Source: Legionella gratiana (GTDB lineage: Bacteria; Pseudomonadota; Gammaproteobacteria; Legionellales; Legionellaceae). Taken from it: a DNA stretch of 64,000 nt. Position numbers and translations under genes: made by a program. Positions 35,582-43,926 of the stretch are shown here, in pieces. The stretch spans positions 59,966-123,965 of the forward strand of contig NZ_LNYE01000029.1 of NCBI RefSeq assembly GCF_001467695.1. The letters are read 5' to 3'. The stretch's first letter is position 1. The number at the start of each line of letters is the position of its first letter. Under the pieces are notes generated by a model. The model was not told the DNA's origin. It did no database searches and worked only from the letters and a program-made list of their open reading frames with translations.

Positions 35582-36106
35582 ATGCAAGATAAGCAAGATA
35601 AGCAACAGGGGTATAAATTCGAGAATCCTAAATTATTTTTCACACTTCCGTTCTCAATTCTTACGTCAGCGTTTACAGGTGCGAAACCACCGGAGGAATT
35701 TCACTGTCCACAGAGAAAAGCATTACATGAGCATTGTTCAAAGGTGCAGGGCTTTGATAGTTATACGGTTCCACCAGTAAATATTGAGTTGCATCATGAA
35801 AAAACACCTTTGACTAAAGAGTCATTTCAGGCTTTAAAAGATGATATGGATCATACGGCATCGTGGAAATCAACATTTTCAGATAAAGAACGCATTCAAT
35901 TTTATAAGGAACAATCGGAACATCAGACCAAAATTAGTAAAAGCTTTTTTGAAGCCGGTGAACATGAAGGAGCGTTCATGCATGCGAGATTGTCCGATTT
36001 CTTTTCATTTAAAGCAAAGACATTTGATTTTGGGAGCCGATTGGGTCAGCAAATGGATCAGGAGCTGTCAGGAAAAACAACTCCGATAATAACTCAAAAT
36101 TGGTAA
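35582..36106 (+). CDS. Unknown protein, 174 residues, possible effector
   Basis: I do not recognise this protein. It begins MQDKQDKQQGYKFENPKLFF, has a short hydrophobic patch (FSILTSAF), two His/Cys-bearing stretches (FHCPQRKALHEHC near residues 42-54) and a Lys/Glu-rich rest. I start it at ATG 35582, which has GAGGTG about 5 bases upstream; an ATG 12 bases earlier lacks one. It is 21 bp ahead of the next unknown gene on the same strand and likely cotranscribed. Its surroundings are rich in effector-like genes, hence the guess. Confidence 0.5.
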   Translation: MQDKQDKQQGYKFENPKLFFTLPFSILTSAFTGAKPPEEFHCPQRKALHEHCSKVQGFDSYTVPPVNIELHHEKTPLTKESFQALKDDMDHTASWKSTFSDKERIQFYKEQSEHQTKISKSFFEAGEHEGAFMHARLSDFFSFKAKTFDFGSRLGQQMDQELSGKTTPIITQNW

Positions 36107-36127
36107 TTATATAAATAGGGGGAATGT

Positions 36128-36934
36128 ATGATACCTAAGGATACAATAATGGGCCGTCAAGGTCCGAGTTCAGGCGTGCACACAAAGGATTGTGCACTTC
36201 TTTCTTTAACTCCTAAAGAACAATTTTTTCCGTACTTAGTCGACATTGCTGAAGATATGCTTGATTTACCGGAGGAGGAAACAAAAAAATTACTTGATCA
36301 TTCTCTTCTTGAAAGCCATACTGTGCCCGTTTGTATTCCCCTGCTTACTAAACCTGATGATTTATCTTTATTTATTAAAAATAATAGCAAGATATTGTTT
36401 GATTTAATGTTAACTGCTTGGCCATTTAAAAACGCGCAATGGGGTTTTACTGATAAAAATAGTGAATTAATTGAAAAGCTTGTTTATATTAAATATTTCC
36501 CAATAGTGTATAAAGCGATTACCAAACGAGTTAAAAACACGTTGGATTTATCAGTAACGTTCGTTGGTCCGACCAAGGCTTTGGTTGATTATATCATAGA
36601 GAGCTTGGCCTCAGAAAAAATGGATCGAAGAGAAGAGGAATTAAGAACTTTGCTATTTATGCTATCGACTGGAATCGCTATTGTCACAAATACATTGGAA
36701 AAATCAGCAAATCAGAGTACTGAGGACTATCTTTTGGCAATAAATGATTCGAAAAACTATCTAGCTGTTCTAAAAGATAAAATAGTAGAAACTCTTTTTA
36801 ATTTTTATTTTAAGAGTAAAGATGAATATCCTCCAAACAGTAGTGATGAATTTTTGCATTTTTGGTTTGATACAAAAACCTATCAGGGAATGTATATGTT
36901 TCCTGAACCATCAATCGCAAAAAAATATGCTTAA
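36128..36934 (+). CDS. Unknown protein, 268 residues, possible effector
   Basis: A helical, soluble protein with no family I recognise. The N-terminus (MGRQGPSSGVHTKDCALLSL) looks flexible; residues 40 onward are amphipathic helices with no signal peptide. AGGGGG lies before the ATG. It probably forms a two-gene unit with the preceding gene and is followed by a clear bidirectional hairpin. There is no sequence evidence for function. Confidence 0.5.
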   Translation: MIPKDTIMGRQGPSSGVHTKDCALLSLTPKEQFFPYLVDIAEDMLDLPEEETKKLLDHSLLESHTVPVCIPLLTKPDDLSLFIKNNSKILFDLMLTAWPFKNAQWGFTDKNSELIEKLVYIKYFPIVYKAITKRVKNTLDLSVTFVGPTKALVDYIIESLASEKMDRREEELRTLLFMLSTGIAIVTNTLEKSANQSTEDYLLAINDSKNYLAVLKDKIVETLFNFYFKSKDEYPPNSSDEFLHFWFDTKTYQGMYMFPEPSIAKKYA

Positions 36935-36943
36935 AGTTACAGT

Positions 36944-36996
36944 GTTATAAATGTTGATAGGGATTATATTAAGAAAATCCCTATAACATTTATAAC
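36944..36996. terminator. Bidirectional terminator between convergent genes
   Basis: GTTATAAATGTTGATAGGGATT (in part) pairs with AATCCCTATAACATTTATAAC across an 10-base A/T-rich loop, with one bulged G. It lies between the unknown gene ending at 36934 and the protease-like gene ending at 37004. Confidence 0.7.
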
Positions 36997-37003
36997 CTCA
37001 AAC

Positions 37004-37588
37004 TCAACCTATTCCAAGTCTAAATGATGTGTCTTCATCAAGAGAGTAGTGTTTTCTGAGATATTCCATCGCTTCTGGAATAAGTTCCTCACATGGTTTT
37101 ACTCGTTCCCCACCATTAAGGTTTGCATCAAAGAAGCGACATTTTGATGCACTTTGCTTTCCAAGATATACTTGATGATATTTATCTTTTTGATTTAATT
37201 CAAATGTCATTAACATATGGTCTTTATCTTCTAAAGTTTTACTGACTTTCTCTGGGGTTAAACTTTTAAGAGAATGGTGTTCGTCTCGATGCTCTACCTT
37301 ATTTTTATGAAAAGCATGATGCTCCTCTTCACCTGGATTTTGGGCTCTAAAATCAATCTCTTGATTTTCTTCAATTATGGATTGCTTTAAAAATTGCTTA
37401 CCATCTTGTAATTCTTGGGTTGGATCTTGTTTCTTTAGTAGTAAATCTAAATAGTGATTTGACATTGGTTGACACATCCCAACAGCTTCACCATCATCGT
37501 TAATGGCTTGCCCACTTTCCATTAACATATCAAATTGATTCGTAAATGGCTTGATACCTTGCAGTCTTTTAAATAATTTTTCTAGCAT
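37004..37588 (-). CDS. YopT/AvrPphB-like (peptidase C58) cysteine protease, probable effector
   Basis: A protein of 194 residues from the preferred ATG at 37588 (GGAG 7 bases upstream; ATG 37600 lacks a ribosome site). It carries the papain-like C58 triad in order: Cys in GMCQPMSNHYLDLL, His in KYHQVYLGKQ and Asp in CRFFDANLNGG. His to Asp spacing is 16 residues, as in YopT (H258, D274), and FFDxN-G is the family's Asp block. YopT-type enzymes cleave prenylated or acylated host proteins. The protein is short, and the next gene (37827) ends in a prenylation box. Family assignment is by motif only. Confidence 0.65.
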   Translation of the reverse strand: MLEKLFKRLQGIKPFTNQFDMLMESGQAINDDGEAVGMCQPMSNHYLDLLLKKQDPTQELQDGKQFLKQSIIEENQEIDFRAQNPGEEEHHAFHKNKVEHRDEHHSLKSLTPEKVSKTLEDKDHMLMTFELNQKDKYHQVYLGKQSASKCRFFDANLNGGERVKPCEELIPEAMEYLRKHYSLDEDTSFRLGIG

Positions 37589-37785
37589 GTAAAACTCCAT
37601 ATTAGGGAGAGCAACAAATAATGTTGCACGTAATTAATACTGAAACAAACAACAGTTATTATACTGAATTGTACAATAATAAGTCAAATTTATTTCCATT
37701 AGTACTAAAATTACCCCTTAATGATTTTTTATTAGAGCTCTTCTGAAACTATCATAGATGCTCACTGACACAGCAGTCGAAAAAT

Positions 37786-37813
37786 ATGCATGGGAATAAA
37801 CGTTCCCATGCAT
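37786..37813 (-). terminator. Terminator of the CaaX-protein gene
   Basis: ATGCATGGGAA and TTCCCATGCAT form a perfect 11-bp stem with a six-base loop just past the stop codon at 37827; in the minus direction it is followed by ATATTTTTC. Confidence 0.75.
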
Positions 37814-37826
37814 GTTATTGGGCACC

Positions 37827-38423
37827 TTAGAAAATAGTGCAATTAATGCTATTTTGATTTTGGGTTTCTTGTAAATCAATTGTTGGCAATTTTTTTTCTA
37901 ATTCATTAGGCTGTATTAAAGAAACGAGCTTTAAATGCGTAGCAGAAATTTTACCGTTATTATCGATAACATTACTTTTTAAGTTCAATGGAATTTCAGC
38001 CTTAATAATTAAAGGAGTATGCCAAACGGGATCTCGACCTTCAACGCCATCCATAGAAGACATATAGGTAAAACTTAAATCTGAATGTCGCTTGGAAATT
38101 GTCAATGCATATTGTTGCGCTTCTTCTTCAGAGCCAAACACCTTAACCTTTTCGCTTCCTTTAGGCAGCGCATTGATTATATCGTTTGTTGGGTCCTCGT
38201 TATAAAGGTATTCAACGCTGCGTATGATGCCTCCTTTGATATTTTGCATTTCTACTATCTTGTTGCTGACAACGTAAACTGGGCTTTTACCTAATCCAGC
38301 TTCCTCTAAAATCATTTGCTTAATAAATTTAGGTGGTTGAGCTTGCTTGCTAATAACTCTATTAATAGCCATTAATGTAGTTAAAGTCGCATTGTTTCTT
38401 GCAAAAATATCTTTAGCTCTCAT
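37827..38423 (-). CDS. Unknown protein ending in a CaaX prenylation box (CTIF), candidate effector
   Basis: A 198-residue protein that I do not recognise. Its last four residues are Cys-Thr-Ile-Phe, directly before the stop, fitting the eukaryotic CaaX box; a final Phe is usually read by geranylgeranyltransferase I. Legionella deliver several effectors that are prenylated by host enzymes. The N-terminus begins MRAKDIFARNNATLTTLMAIN, with no signal peptide. GGAG lies 8 bases before the ATG. Alone on its own promoter, upstream of which is an inverted repeat (38460-38497). The CaaX call is from sequence; host lipidation is inference. Confidence 0.6.
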   Translation of the reverse strand: MRAKDIFARNNATLTTLMAINRVISKQAQPPKFIKQMILEEAGLGKSPVYVVSNKIVEMQNIKGGIIRSVEYLYNEDPTNDIINALPKGSEKVKVFGSEEEAQQYALTISKRHSDLSFTYMSSMDGVEGRDPVWHTPLIIKAEIPLNLKSNVIDNNGKISATHLKLVSLIQPNELEKKLPTIDLQETQNQNSINCTIF

Positions 38424-38459
38424 GCTAATCTCCGGTGGTTTACTAAAAAAAGGTTTTTA

Positions 38460-38497
38460 AAACCAAGGAAGTACGGGATCGTCTATTTCCTTGGTTT
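38460..38497. promoter_or_regulatory. Inverted repeat upstream of the CaaX gene
   Basis: AAACCAAGGAA (38460-38470) and TTCCTTGGTTT (38487-38497) are perfect inverted repeats 16 bases apart, 37 bp upstream of the start at 38423. It may be an operator or the terminator of a lost gene. Confidence 0.4.
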
Positions 38498-38674
38498 ATA
38501 TAAAACCAGAAAATCACGATATACCCGTTTAATGAAAGCGATTAAACTAAACACCAGCAAAGTGGTGTCAGTCCTCTGACTTACTCAGAGAAGATATCAT
38601 CAGTATTTATCATAAAATGAGGTGATATAATACCATGCCTAGCATAAAATGTAAACAATTTGATTGTATTTTGG

Positions 38675-39360
38675 TTATTTTTGTATTGAAAATTTATGGC
38701 AAAAGTACTCAAATGAAATTATTATCTCTTTGGGATTTTCAAACCATGGGTAGTGTCCTACGTTAGAAATTTCCTTTATGAGTATATTATTTCTCGGGTA
38801 GAGCTTATTTTTTTTAAAAAGCGATAAAGGCGTACTATGATCATGAGATCCGGTGATAATTAAAGTTGGAATTTTCTGCGGTACCCACGTGGCTTTATAC
38901 TTTTTAGAGTCAAAAAGTTCGGATGATTGAACGTGGGCTGTATTATTAATAGGTAATTTTTCGAATAGATATTTTCCTTCACATAATGATTTTTCATTTA
39001 TAAAGAGTACTTGGCTGAAGCCACTAAGAGCCGCCTTAAACGCTCATCATCTGGATTTACAGCATATTCCTCTTCAGCTTTAAGAATGGATTCATCCGTA
39101 TGATTTTTACAGTATTCAATAAATCCTTCTTGCCATGATGAGTCTGGTGCGGAACCTATTAATACAAGGCCATATAAAATATTTTCCAGTTCGGGCATGG
39201 TTTGAACATACATTCCAGGGGTAGAGTGTGCCACTAGTATTACTTTTTTAAATGCTGTAGTCGCTTGGATAATTGAGGAATGTAAGTTTGAAATGGGTTT
39301 ATCTTTTAAAACATTTGCGCCGTCATTAGGCAAATCTAAATGCCAAATAGTACCAGGGAT
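38675..39360 (-). pseudogene. Frameshifted alpha/beta hydrolase
   Basis: Translation gives IWHLDLPNDGANV, then the nucleophile elbow VAHSTPGMY, a stop at 38998, and in another frame ...IPTLIITGSHDHSTP (acid strand region) and VGHYPWFENP (catalytic His). These are alpha/beta-hydrolase landmarks in the right order but in two frames with no N-terminus. The gene is dead. From 38498 to 38674 I see no other gene. Confidence 0.65.
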
Positions 39361-39436
39361 TTATCCGAGCGTTTTATATTACTAAAAGTAAGGACTTAAT
39401 CACAACAAATCATAGGAAGATAGAAAATGGTTGAAA

Positions 39437-40294
39437 TTAAACTTGAGGCGTTTCTGATTGCCCTGAAATCAATTCACCAATGGATTTTTTATGCAAAACC
39501 AAATTAAAAAAACCTATTCCCATTCCCGTTACCCAACGCCAAGTGTTGTCTAAAGTTGAAGGTGGAGAAAGAGCATCTAAACGTTCTTCTTCCCATTTAC
39601 TAGGGTGAAATTCACGAAGTGTGTTCACATAATTAGTAATTTCATCAGCTACTTTGGGTGTGAATTCAATTTGTTCATATATATAGGTAAGTAAACGTTT
39701 TGCCATACTTAATCGGGCCGTATAAAGTTCGTCTTGTTCTTTTTTTAATCTCTCTAAGTGTAAAATATAATCTTCAAGAAGATACCTAAGTCGAGTAATT
39801 TCATGAATTTTATGAAAAACAGCATTGACTTCATGTTTATCCATATTTTCTACCCATTGAAAAAACTTGGCTTGTACTTCAGTTAAACTGCTTTGATAAA
39901 TCGATGAGGGCAATTGTTTACTACTTTGGTCTACTAATTGATTGATTTCATGACAAGTTACTTTAGCAGAATGGGATTGTGGACAAAAATTATGCTTATG
40001 GAAAACCATACATAGAAATAAAGCAACCATAATAGTTTTAAATGCGTAATCTAATTTTCCTTGTAACGGTTTGGATTCTAAATCATATACTGCATGTAAG
40101 AGGGCTAATTTCTTGGCATCTTCTTCTGAATAGCCATTATTTAACCATTCAAAAATTAAGGAATTTGTTGTATCGTCAGCATCTAAACTCTCTTTATCTG
40201 AATATTTTTTCGCAATAAAATCAACCCATTCCAAAAAAAGAAGATACTTTCCCTCATGAAGTGCTTTCAGGTATTCGGAACTGGATGAGAGCAT
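39437..40294 (-). CDS. Unknown helical protein, 285 residues, possible effector
   Basis: I do not recognise this protein. It is mostly helical, with a hydrophobic stretch near residues 85-99 (TIMVALFLCMVF) that may be a membrane helix, a coiled-coil-like middle (RYLLEDYILHLERLKKEQDELY) and a second hydrophobic patch near the C-terminus (WVTGMGIGFFNLVL). It ends SETPQV. Surroundings and composition are effector-like; there is no direct evidence. Confidence 0.5.
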   Translation of the reverse strand: MLSSSSEYLKALHEGKYLLFLEWVDFIAKKYSDKESLDADDTTNSLIFEWLNNGYSEEDAKKLALLHAVYDLESKPLQGKLDYAFKTIMVALFLCMVFHKHNFCPQSHSAKVTCHEINQLVDQSSKQLPSSIYQSSLTEVQAKFFQWVENMDKHEVNAVFHKIHEITRLRYLLEDYILHLERLKKEQDELYTARLSMAKRLLTYIYEQIEFTPKVADEITNYVNTLREFHPSKWEEERLDALSPPSTLDNTWRWVTGMGIGFFNLVLHKKSIGELISGQSETPQV

Positions 40295-40366
40295 GATGGT
40301 CCTTGACTACTTTTTTTCAATCATATCCTATAATTAAAAAACATAAACATGCAAATGGTGCACACT

Positions 40367-40651
40367 ATGAAAAGGAAATGGTATGTGACTGTTGCTTTAT
40401 CTCTTTTGCCCCTTCATTTATCTTTGGCAGCAAATTGCGATTTAACTCATTTTCGTTGGGAATGTGATTTGCCTGTTCATGTTAAACCAAAACCAGGAGC
40501 CACATCGCTTGTATATTGTGGTAACTCTTACGGTTATATAACAAAACAAGAGTATGACATACTCGCTCGCTATCAACGTGCTAATGTTAATATGGTCTTA
40601 GATATTAATGGTGAATATATAGACAGTCCTTGTATCGCTGCACAAAGATAG
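40367..40651 (+). CDS. Small exported protein of unknown function
   Basis: A 94-residue protein with a clear signal peptide ([21 protein letters not shown], likely cut before ANCD). The mature part has four Cys and looks like a small periplasmic or secreted domain stabilised by disulfides. I start it at ATG 40367; upstream in-frame ATGs would only add hydrophilic residues before the basic signal start. A long stem-loop follows. Confidence 0.6.
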   Translation: MKRKWYVTVALSLLPLHLSLAANCDLTHFRWECDLPVHVKPKPGATSLVYCGNSYGYITKQEYDILARYQRANVNMVLDINGEYIDSPCIAAQR

Positions 40652-40697
40652 TAAAATAGGCCAGTAAACTTTACTCTGGGAGTGCGAATGCATTATC

Positions 40698-40755
40698 CTA
40701 GAAAAAGCAGTTGAATCCGTAGATTGCCCGCTACGAATTCAACTGCTTTTTCTAG
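40698..40755 (+). terminator. Long stem-loop after the exported protein gene
   Basis: A 25-bp stem with one mismatch (CTAGAAAAAGCAGTTGAAT... pairing with ...ATTCAACTGCTTTTTCTAG) and an eight-base loop. The right arm ends in a T-run, as in an intrinsic terminator; its length is unusual. Confidence 0.65.
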
Positions 40756-40809
40756 AAGTATCCTTTTCCAGCTTCTTTTTTATTTTGCAGTGCATAAACT
40801 TAAGATACG

Positions 40810-41508
40810 ATGAATAATAGGATCATTGAGATCGATGGCATCCCCATTGAAGTAATACGAAAAAAAATTAAAAACATGCACTTACGTATTTATCCACCCG
40901 ATGGATTGGTTAAGGTAAGCGTGCCTCTTAAGTTTAGTGATCAATTAATTCGACAAACGCTACAAACTAAGGGGACATGGATTCATCAACAACGTGAACG
41001 CATTCGCAGTCGCTCCATTATTGAAAAGGGTGAATTAGCAACAGGAGCTACTGTAGCTTTTAAAGGAAAACACTATTTGCTCATTGTCCAGGAGCATCAT
41101 GGTCCCACACACATTAAAATAAATGACGAATTGATGTACTGTTATACGCCACCAAACAGTTCTCACGAACAAAAACAAAGGCTCCTTGATAATTGGTATC
41201 GATATCAAATGCAAATCGTAGTACCTGATTTAATTCAGCACTGGGAGGTTATTGTTGGTGTAACAGTGTCTCAATGGGGAATAAAAAAAATGAAAACACG
41301 TTGGGGCTCCTGCAATACGAAAGCAGGGCGTATCTGGTTAAATCTTAATCTTATAAAAAAACCACAGATCTGCATGGAATATGTCTTGGTACATGAGTTA
41401 GTACATTTACTTGAGCCCAGCCATAATAAACGATTTTATCAATTGATGAGCAAATTTATGCCCGAATGGCGCCAATATGAATTTCTACTTGAAGGACGTA
41501 CACTTTGA
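40810..41508 (+). CDS. YgjP-like (DUF45) zinc metallopeptidase
   Basis: A 232-residue protein of the YgjP/WrpA family. The N-terminal IPIEVIRKKIKNMHLRIYPPDG, the MKTRWGSC motif and the zinc-binding VHELVHLLEPSHNKRF (HExxH, then a downstream His) are family signatures. No signal peptide, so cytosolic. The last codons overlap the next gene by 4 bp, suggesting coexpression with the oxygenase. Confidence 0.88.
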   Translation: MNNRIIEIDGIPIEVIRKKIKNMHLRIYPPDGLVKVSVPLKFSDQLIRQTLQTKGTWIHQQRERIRSRSIIEKGELATGATVAFKGKHYLLIVQEHHGPTHIKINDELMYCYTPPNSSHEQKQRLLDNWYRYQMQIVVPDLIQHWEVIVGVTVSQWGIKKMKTRWGSCNTKAGRIWLNLNLIKKPQICMEYVLVHELVHLLEPSHNKRFYQLMSKFMPEWRQYEFLLEGRTL

Positions 41509-42113
41509 TCGATTCTGAATTACTTATCCATAATCTTTGCACCCAAGGATTTCATATTATCGAAGATTTTCTTGAGTTTAATCAATGCCAATTAATTCAA
41601 GAAAAAGCTCATGAAATGTATACACAAGGATTATTTCGCGGAGCAAAAATAGGTCTTAATCTAGATTCCCAGAATAATAAGACTATTCGAGCGGATGAAA
41701 TTTTTTGGTTGGATGAATATGAAGAAAATCCAGCAATACAAAATTATTTAAAACGAATCCAGCAATTAGCACAGCTCCTCAATCAAGAGCTCTTTTTAGG
41801 GCTGCATGAATTTGAAACTCATCTCGCTGCATATCAACCTGGATCTTATTATAAAAAACATATTGATCAGTTTGCTATGAAAAAAAATCGAAAAATCTCT
41901 TGTGTGTATTATTTAAATAAAGACTGGCGGCCTGAGTTAGGTGGTGAATTAAAGCTTTACAATCAAGAAGAACAACTAATCCAAGTTATTTTACCCCAAG
42001 AAAATCGTTTTATTTGCTTCAGCAGTGAGTTACCCCATGAAGTATGTCAGACCCATCGACCTCGGTATAGTATTGCTGGTTGGTTGAAGACTCGTTCTGA
42101 GTATATGTATTAA
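41505..42113 (+). CDS. 2-oxoglutarate/Fe(II)-dependent dioxygenase (prolyl 4-hydroxylase-like)
   Basis: A 202-residue oxygenase. The iron ligands are His and Asp in KKHIDQF and a distal His in LPHEVCQ, with the 2-oxoglutarate-binding Arg in RPRYSIAGW. CVYYLNKDWRPELGGELKLY is the typical prolyl-4-hydroxylase core. It overlaps the preceding metallopeptidase gene by four bases. Substrate unknown; bacterial homologs act on proteins such as EF-Tu, so a protein substrate is possible. Confidence 0.85.
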   Translation: MIDSELLIHNLCTQGFHIIEDFLEFNQCQLIQEKAHEMYTQGLFRGAKIGLNLDSQNNKTIRADEIFWLDEYEENPAIQNYLKRIQQLAQLLNQELFLGLHEFETHLAAYQPGSYYKKHIDQFAMKKNRKISCVYYLNKDWRPELGGELKLYNQEEQLIQVILPQENRFICFSSELPHEVCQTHRPRYSIAGWLKTRSEYMY

Positions 42114-42291
42114 GGCGATTCTCTTCTTAAGAAGATAGTGAACCAATTATTAGCTTACGTTTGTTCAATGTTGTGCGCTACTGAAGGTTAGTGCAACAAG
42201 AAATTAAATATAAAAAATTCAATCATATTGAATAAATTATGAGCATTAACTATAATTAGCTTAGTGTTGTTTTAATATGAGGATGTCAGTC

Positions 42292-42708
42292 ATGAAATCG
42301 CGTGAATTTAAAAATAATTTTTTTAACACAGCAATCAAAAATTTATCAAATTCCGGAGTTGAAAAAAAAATTCAGTCAATAAATGAAGCTATAAGTAGAG
42401 CTCAACACGAAGTTAGTACAATCGAAGATAAAATAGCGAAGTCAGAAATTGGATTAAAATTATTAAAGTTATTTGATCAAATACAGGATGATAAACAATC
42501 TTTAAAATTAGCAACAGAAGAAAATAAAGAAGGATTGCAAGCATTAGCACAAACATTACTTGATATACATGAAAAAGAATATAAAATCATCGAGGAACAA
42601 TGTGATAAACTTAACAAACAACTCAGTGAATCAAAAGAGTTATTAAACGAATTAAACGAACAATTAAAAGAAGTATTGCAATCTTCTATGAACATTAAAC
42701 CACTCTAA
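42292..42708 (+). CDS. Small coiled-coil protein, function unknown
   Basis: A 138-residue, almost entirely helical protein with heptad-like patterns of Leu and Ile from residue 25 to the end (ISRAQHEVSTIEDKIAKSEIG, LNKQLSESKELLNELNEQLKE). GAGG lies nine bases before ATG 42292, which I prefer to the in-frame ATGs upstream. No known family. Legionella genomes have many such small coiled-coil genes, some of them effectors. The next ~300 bp (42709-43011) hold only a promoter-like TATAAT. Confidence 0.5.
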   Translation: MKSREFKNNFFNTAIKNLSNSGVEKKIQSINEAISRAQHEVSTIEDKIAKSEIGLKLLKLFDQIQDDKQSLKLATEENKEGLQALAQTLLDIHEKEYKIIEEQCDKLNKQLSESKELLNELNEQLKEVLQSSMNIKPL

Positions 42709-42979
42709 AAGTGTGTGTTGTACAGAAGCCCCTTCTTTTAATAAGTTGGAAAGTTTTATCTATAGGTGTACTTAATTGTCTTCATGATGTCTTAAATTTT
42801 AAAAAGCGCCGAATTTGCTTGAACGAAGTAGTGATATTTAAACTCAGATATAATTTGGGATTTGATAATACCTAGGTTACTCAATTGGGCCTATTCAATT
42901 CATCAACAGCAATAATGCATGTATCCATCCATCGTTTAAATGAATTACAACTTGCTTTCGAAGAAATACGATTCTTGTG

Positions 42980-42985
42980 TATAAT
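42980..42985 (+). promoter_or_regulatory. Putative -10 box of the ABC transporter operon
   Basis: A consensus TATAAT lies 26 bp before the ABC ATPase start; no good -35 hexamer is seen at 17 bp spacing (TTCGAA there). Weakly supported. Confidence 0.35.
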
Positions 42986-43011
42986 GATATTTTTATTTTC
43001 ACTTATCCCTT

Positions 43012-43926
43012 ATGCATGCCCTAGAGATTAAACAGCTATCTAAAACTTATGCTAATGGTGTTCAAGCATTGAAAGGCATTGATTTAACCATTAACACGGG
43101 TGACTTTTTTGCTTTGCTGGGAGCAAATGGGGCGGGAAAATCAACAACCATCGGCTTAATAACTACCTTACTCAAAAAAACATCTGGTAGCATCTGTATT
43201 TATGGTTATGATTTGGAAAAAGAATCTGAAAAAGCCAAATCGTGTTTAGGACTTGTACCCCAGGAAATTAATCTTAATATTTTTGAAACTTGTGAACAAA
43301 TTTTACTAAACCAAGCAGGTTATTATGGGATTTCGCGAAAAAATGCCCAACCTCAAGTTGAATCATTATTGCAACAATTAGGCCTTTGGGAGAAGCGACA
43401 TTCTATAACACGTCATTTGTCTGGTGGCATGAAACGTCGACTGATGATTGCTAGGGCGTTAGTGCATAAGCCCAAGGTATTGATCCTTGATGAACCTACA
43501 GCTGGCGTGGACATAGAGATCAGACACAGTATGTGGGAGTTTTTAATCCGCACTAATGCAGAAGGAACAACAATTATTCTTACGACTCACTATCTTGAGG
43601 AAGCAGAACAATTGTGTAAGAACATTGCCATTATCGATAAAGGAGAAATTATAAAAAATACTTCGATGAAGGCTTTGTTACAAACATTGCGACATCAGAC
43701 TTTTATTTTTAATACAGAAGATCGCATGAATACTTTGCCTGATTTACACCCATTCAAACCATCACTCATTGATAGTACTACTATAGAACTTAGAGTTGAT
43801 AATCACTTAAGTTTAAATGACGCATTTGCTCTCTTCACCAAACAAGGAATACGGATTCATAGTATGCGCAACAAAACCAATCGCTTGGAAGAGCTTTTTT
43901 TGGATCTCATAAAAAATGGCCATTAA
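43012..43926 (+). CDS. ABC transporter ATP-binding protein (YadG-like)
   Basis: A 304-residue ABC ATPase. Walker A GANGAGKST, the Q-loop region LVPQEINLN, signature LSGGMKRR, Walker B VLILDEPT and the H-loop TTHYLEE are all intact; a C-terminal extension after about residue 230 is typical of ABC-2 exporters. Its stop overlaps the permease start by 11 bp, giving a two-gene exporter like YadG-YadH. Substrate unknown. Confidence 0.93.
   Translation: MHALEIKQLSKTYANGVQALKGIDLTINTGDFFALLGANGAGKSTTIGLITTLLKKTSGSICIYGYDLEKESEKAKSCLGLVPQEINLNIFETCEQILLNQAGYYGISRKNAQPQVESLLQQLGLWEKRHSITRHLSGGMKRRLMIARALVHKPKVLILDEPTAGVDIEIRHSMWEFLIRTNAEGTTIILTTHYLEEAEQLCKNIAIIDKGEIIKNTSMKALLQTLRHQTFIFNTEDRMNTLPDLHPFKPSLIDSTTIELRVDNHLSLNDAFALFTKQGIRIHSMRNKTNRLEELFLDLIKNGH

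Noticed and set aside
38998-39333. 111-codon open frame as a complete gene
   Set aside because: It is only the middle of an alpha/beta hydrolase; the rest continues in another frame after a frameshift.
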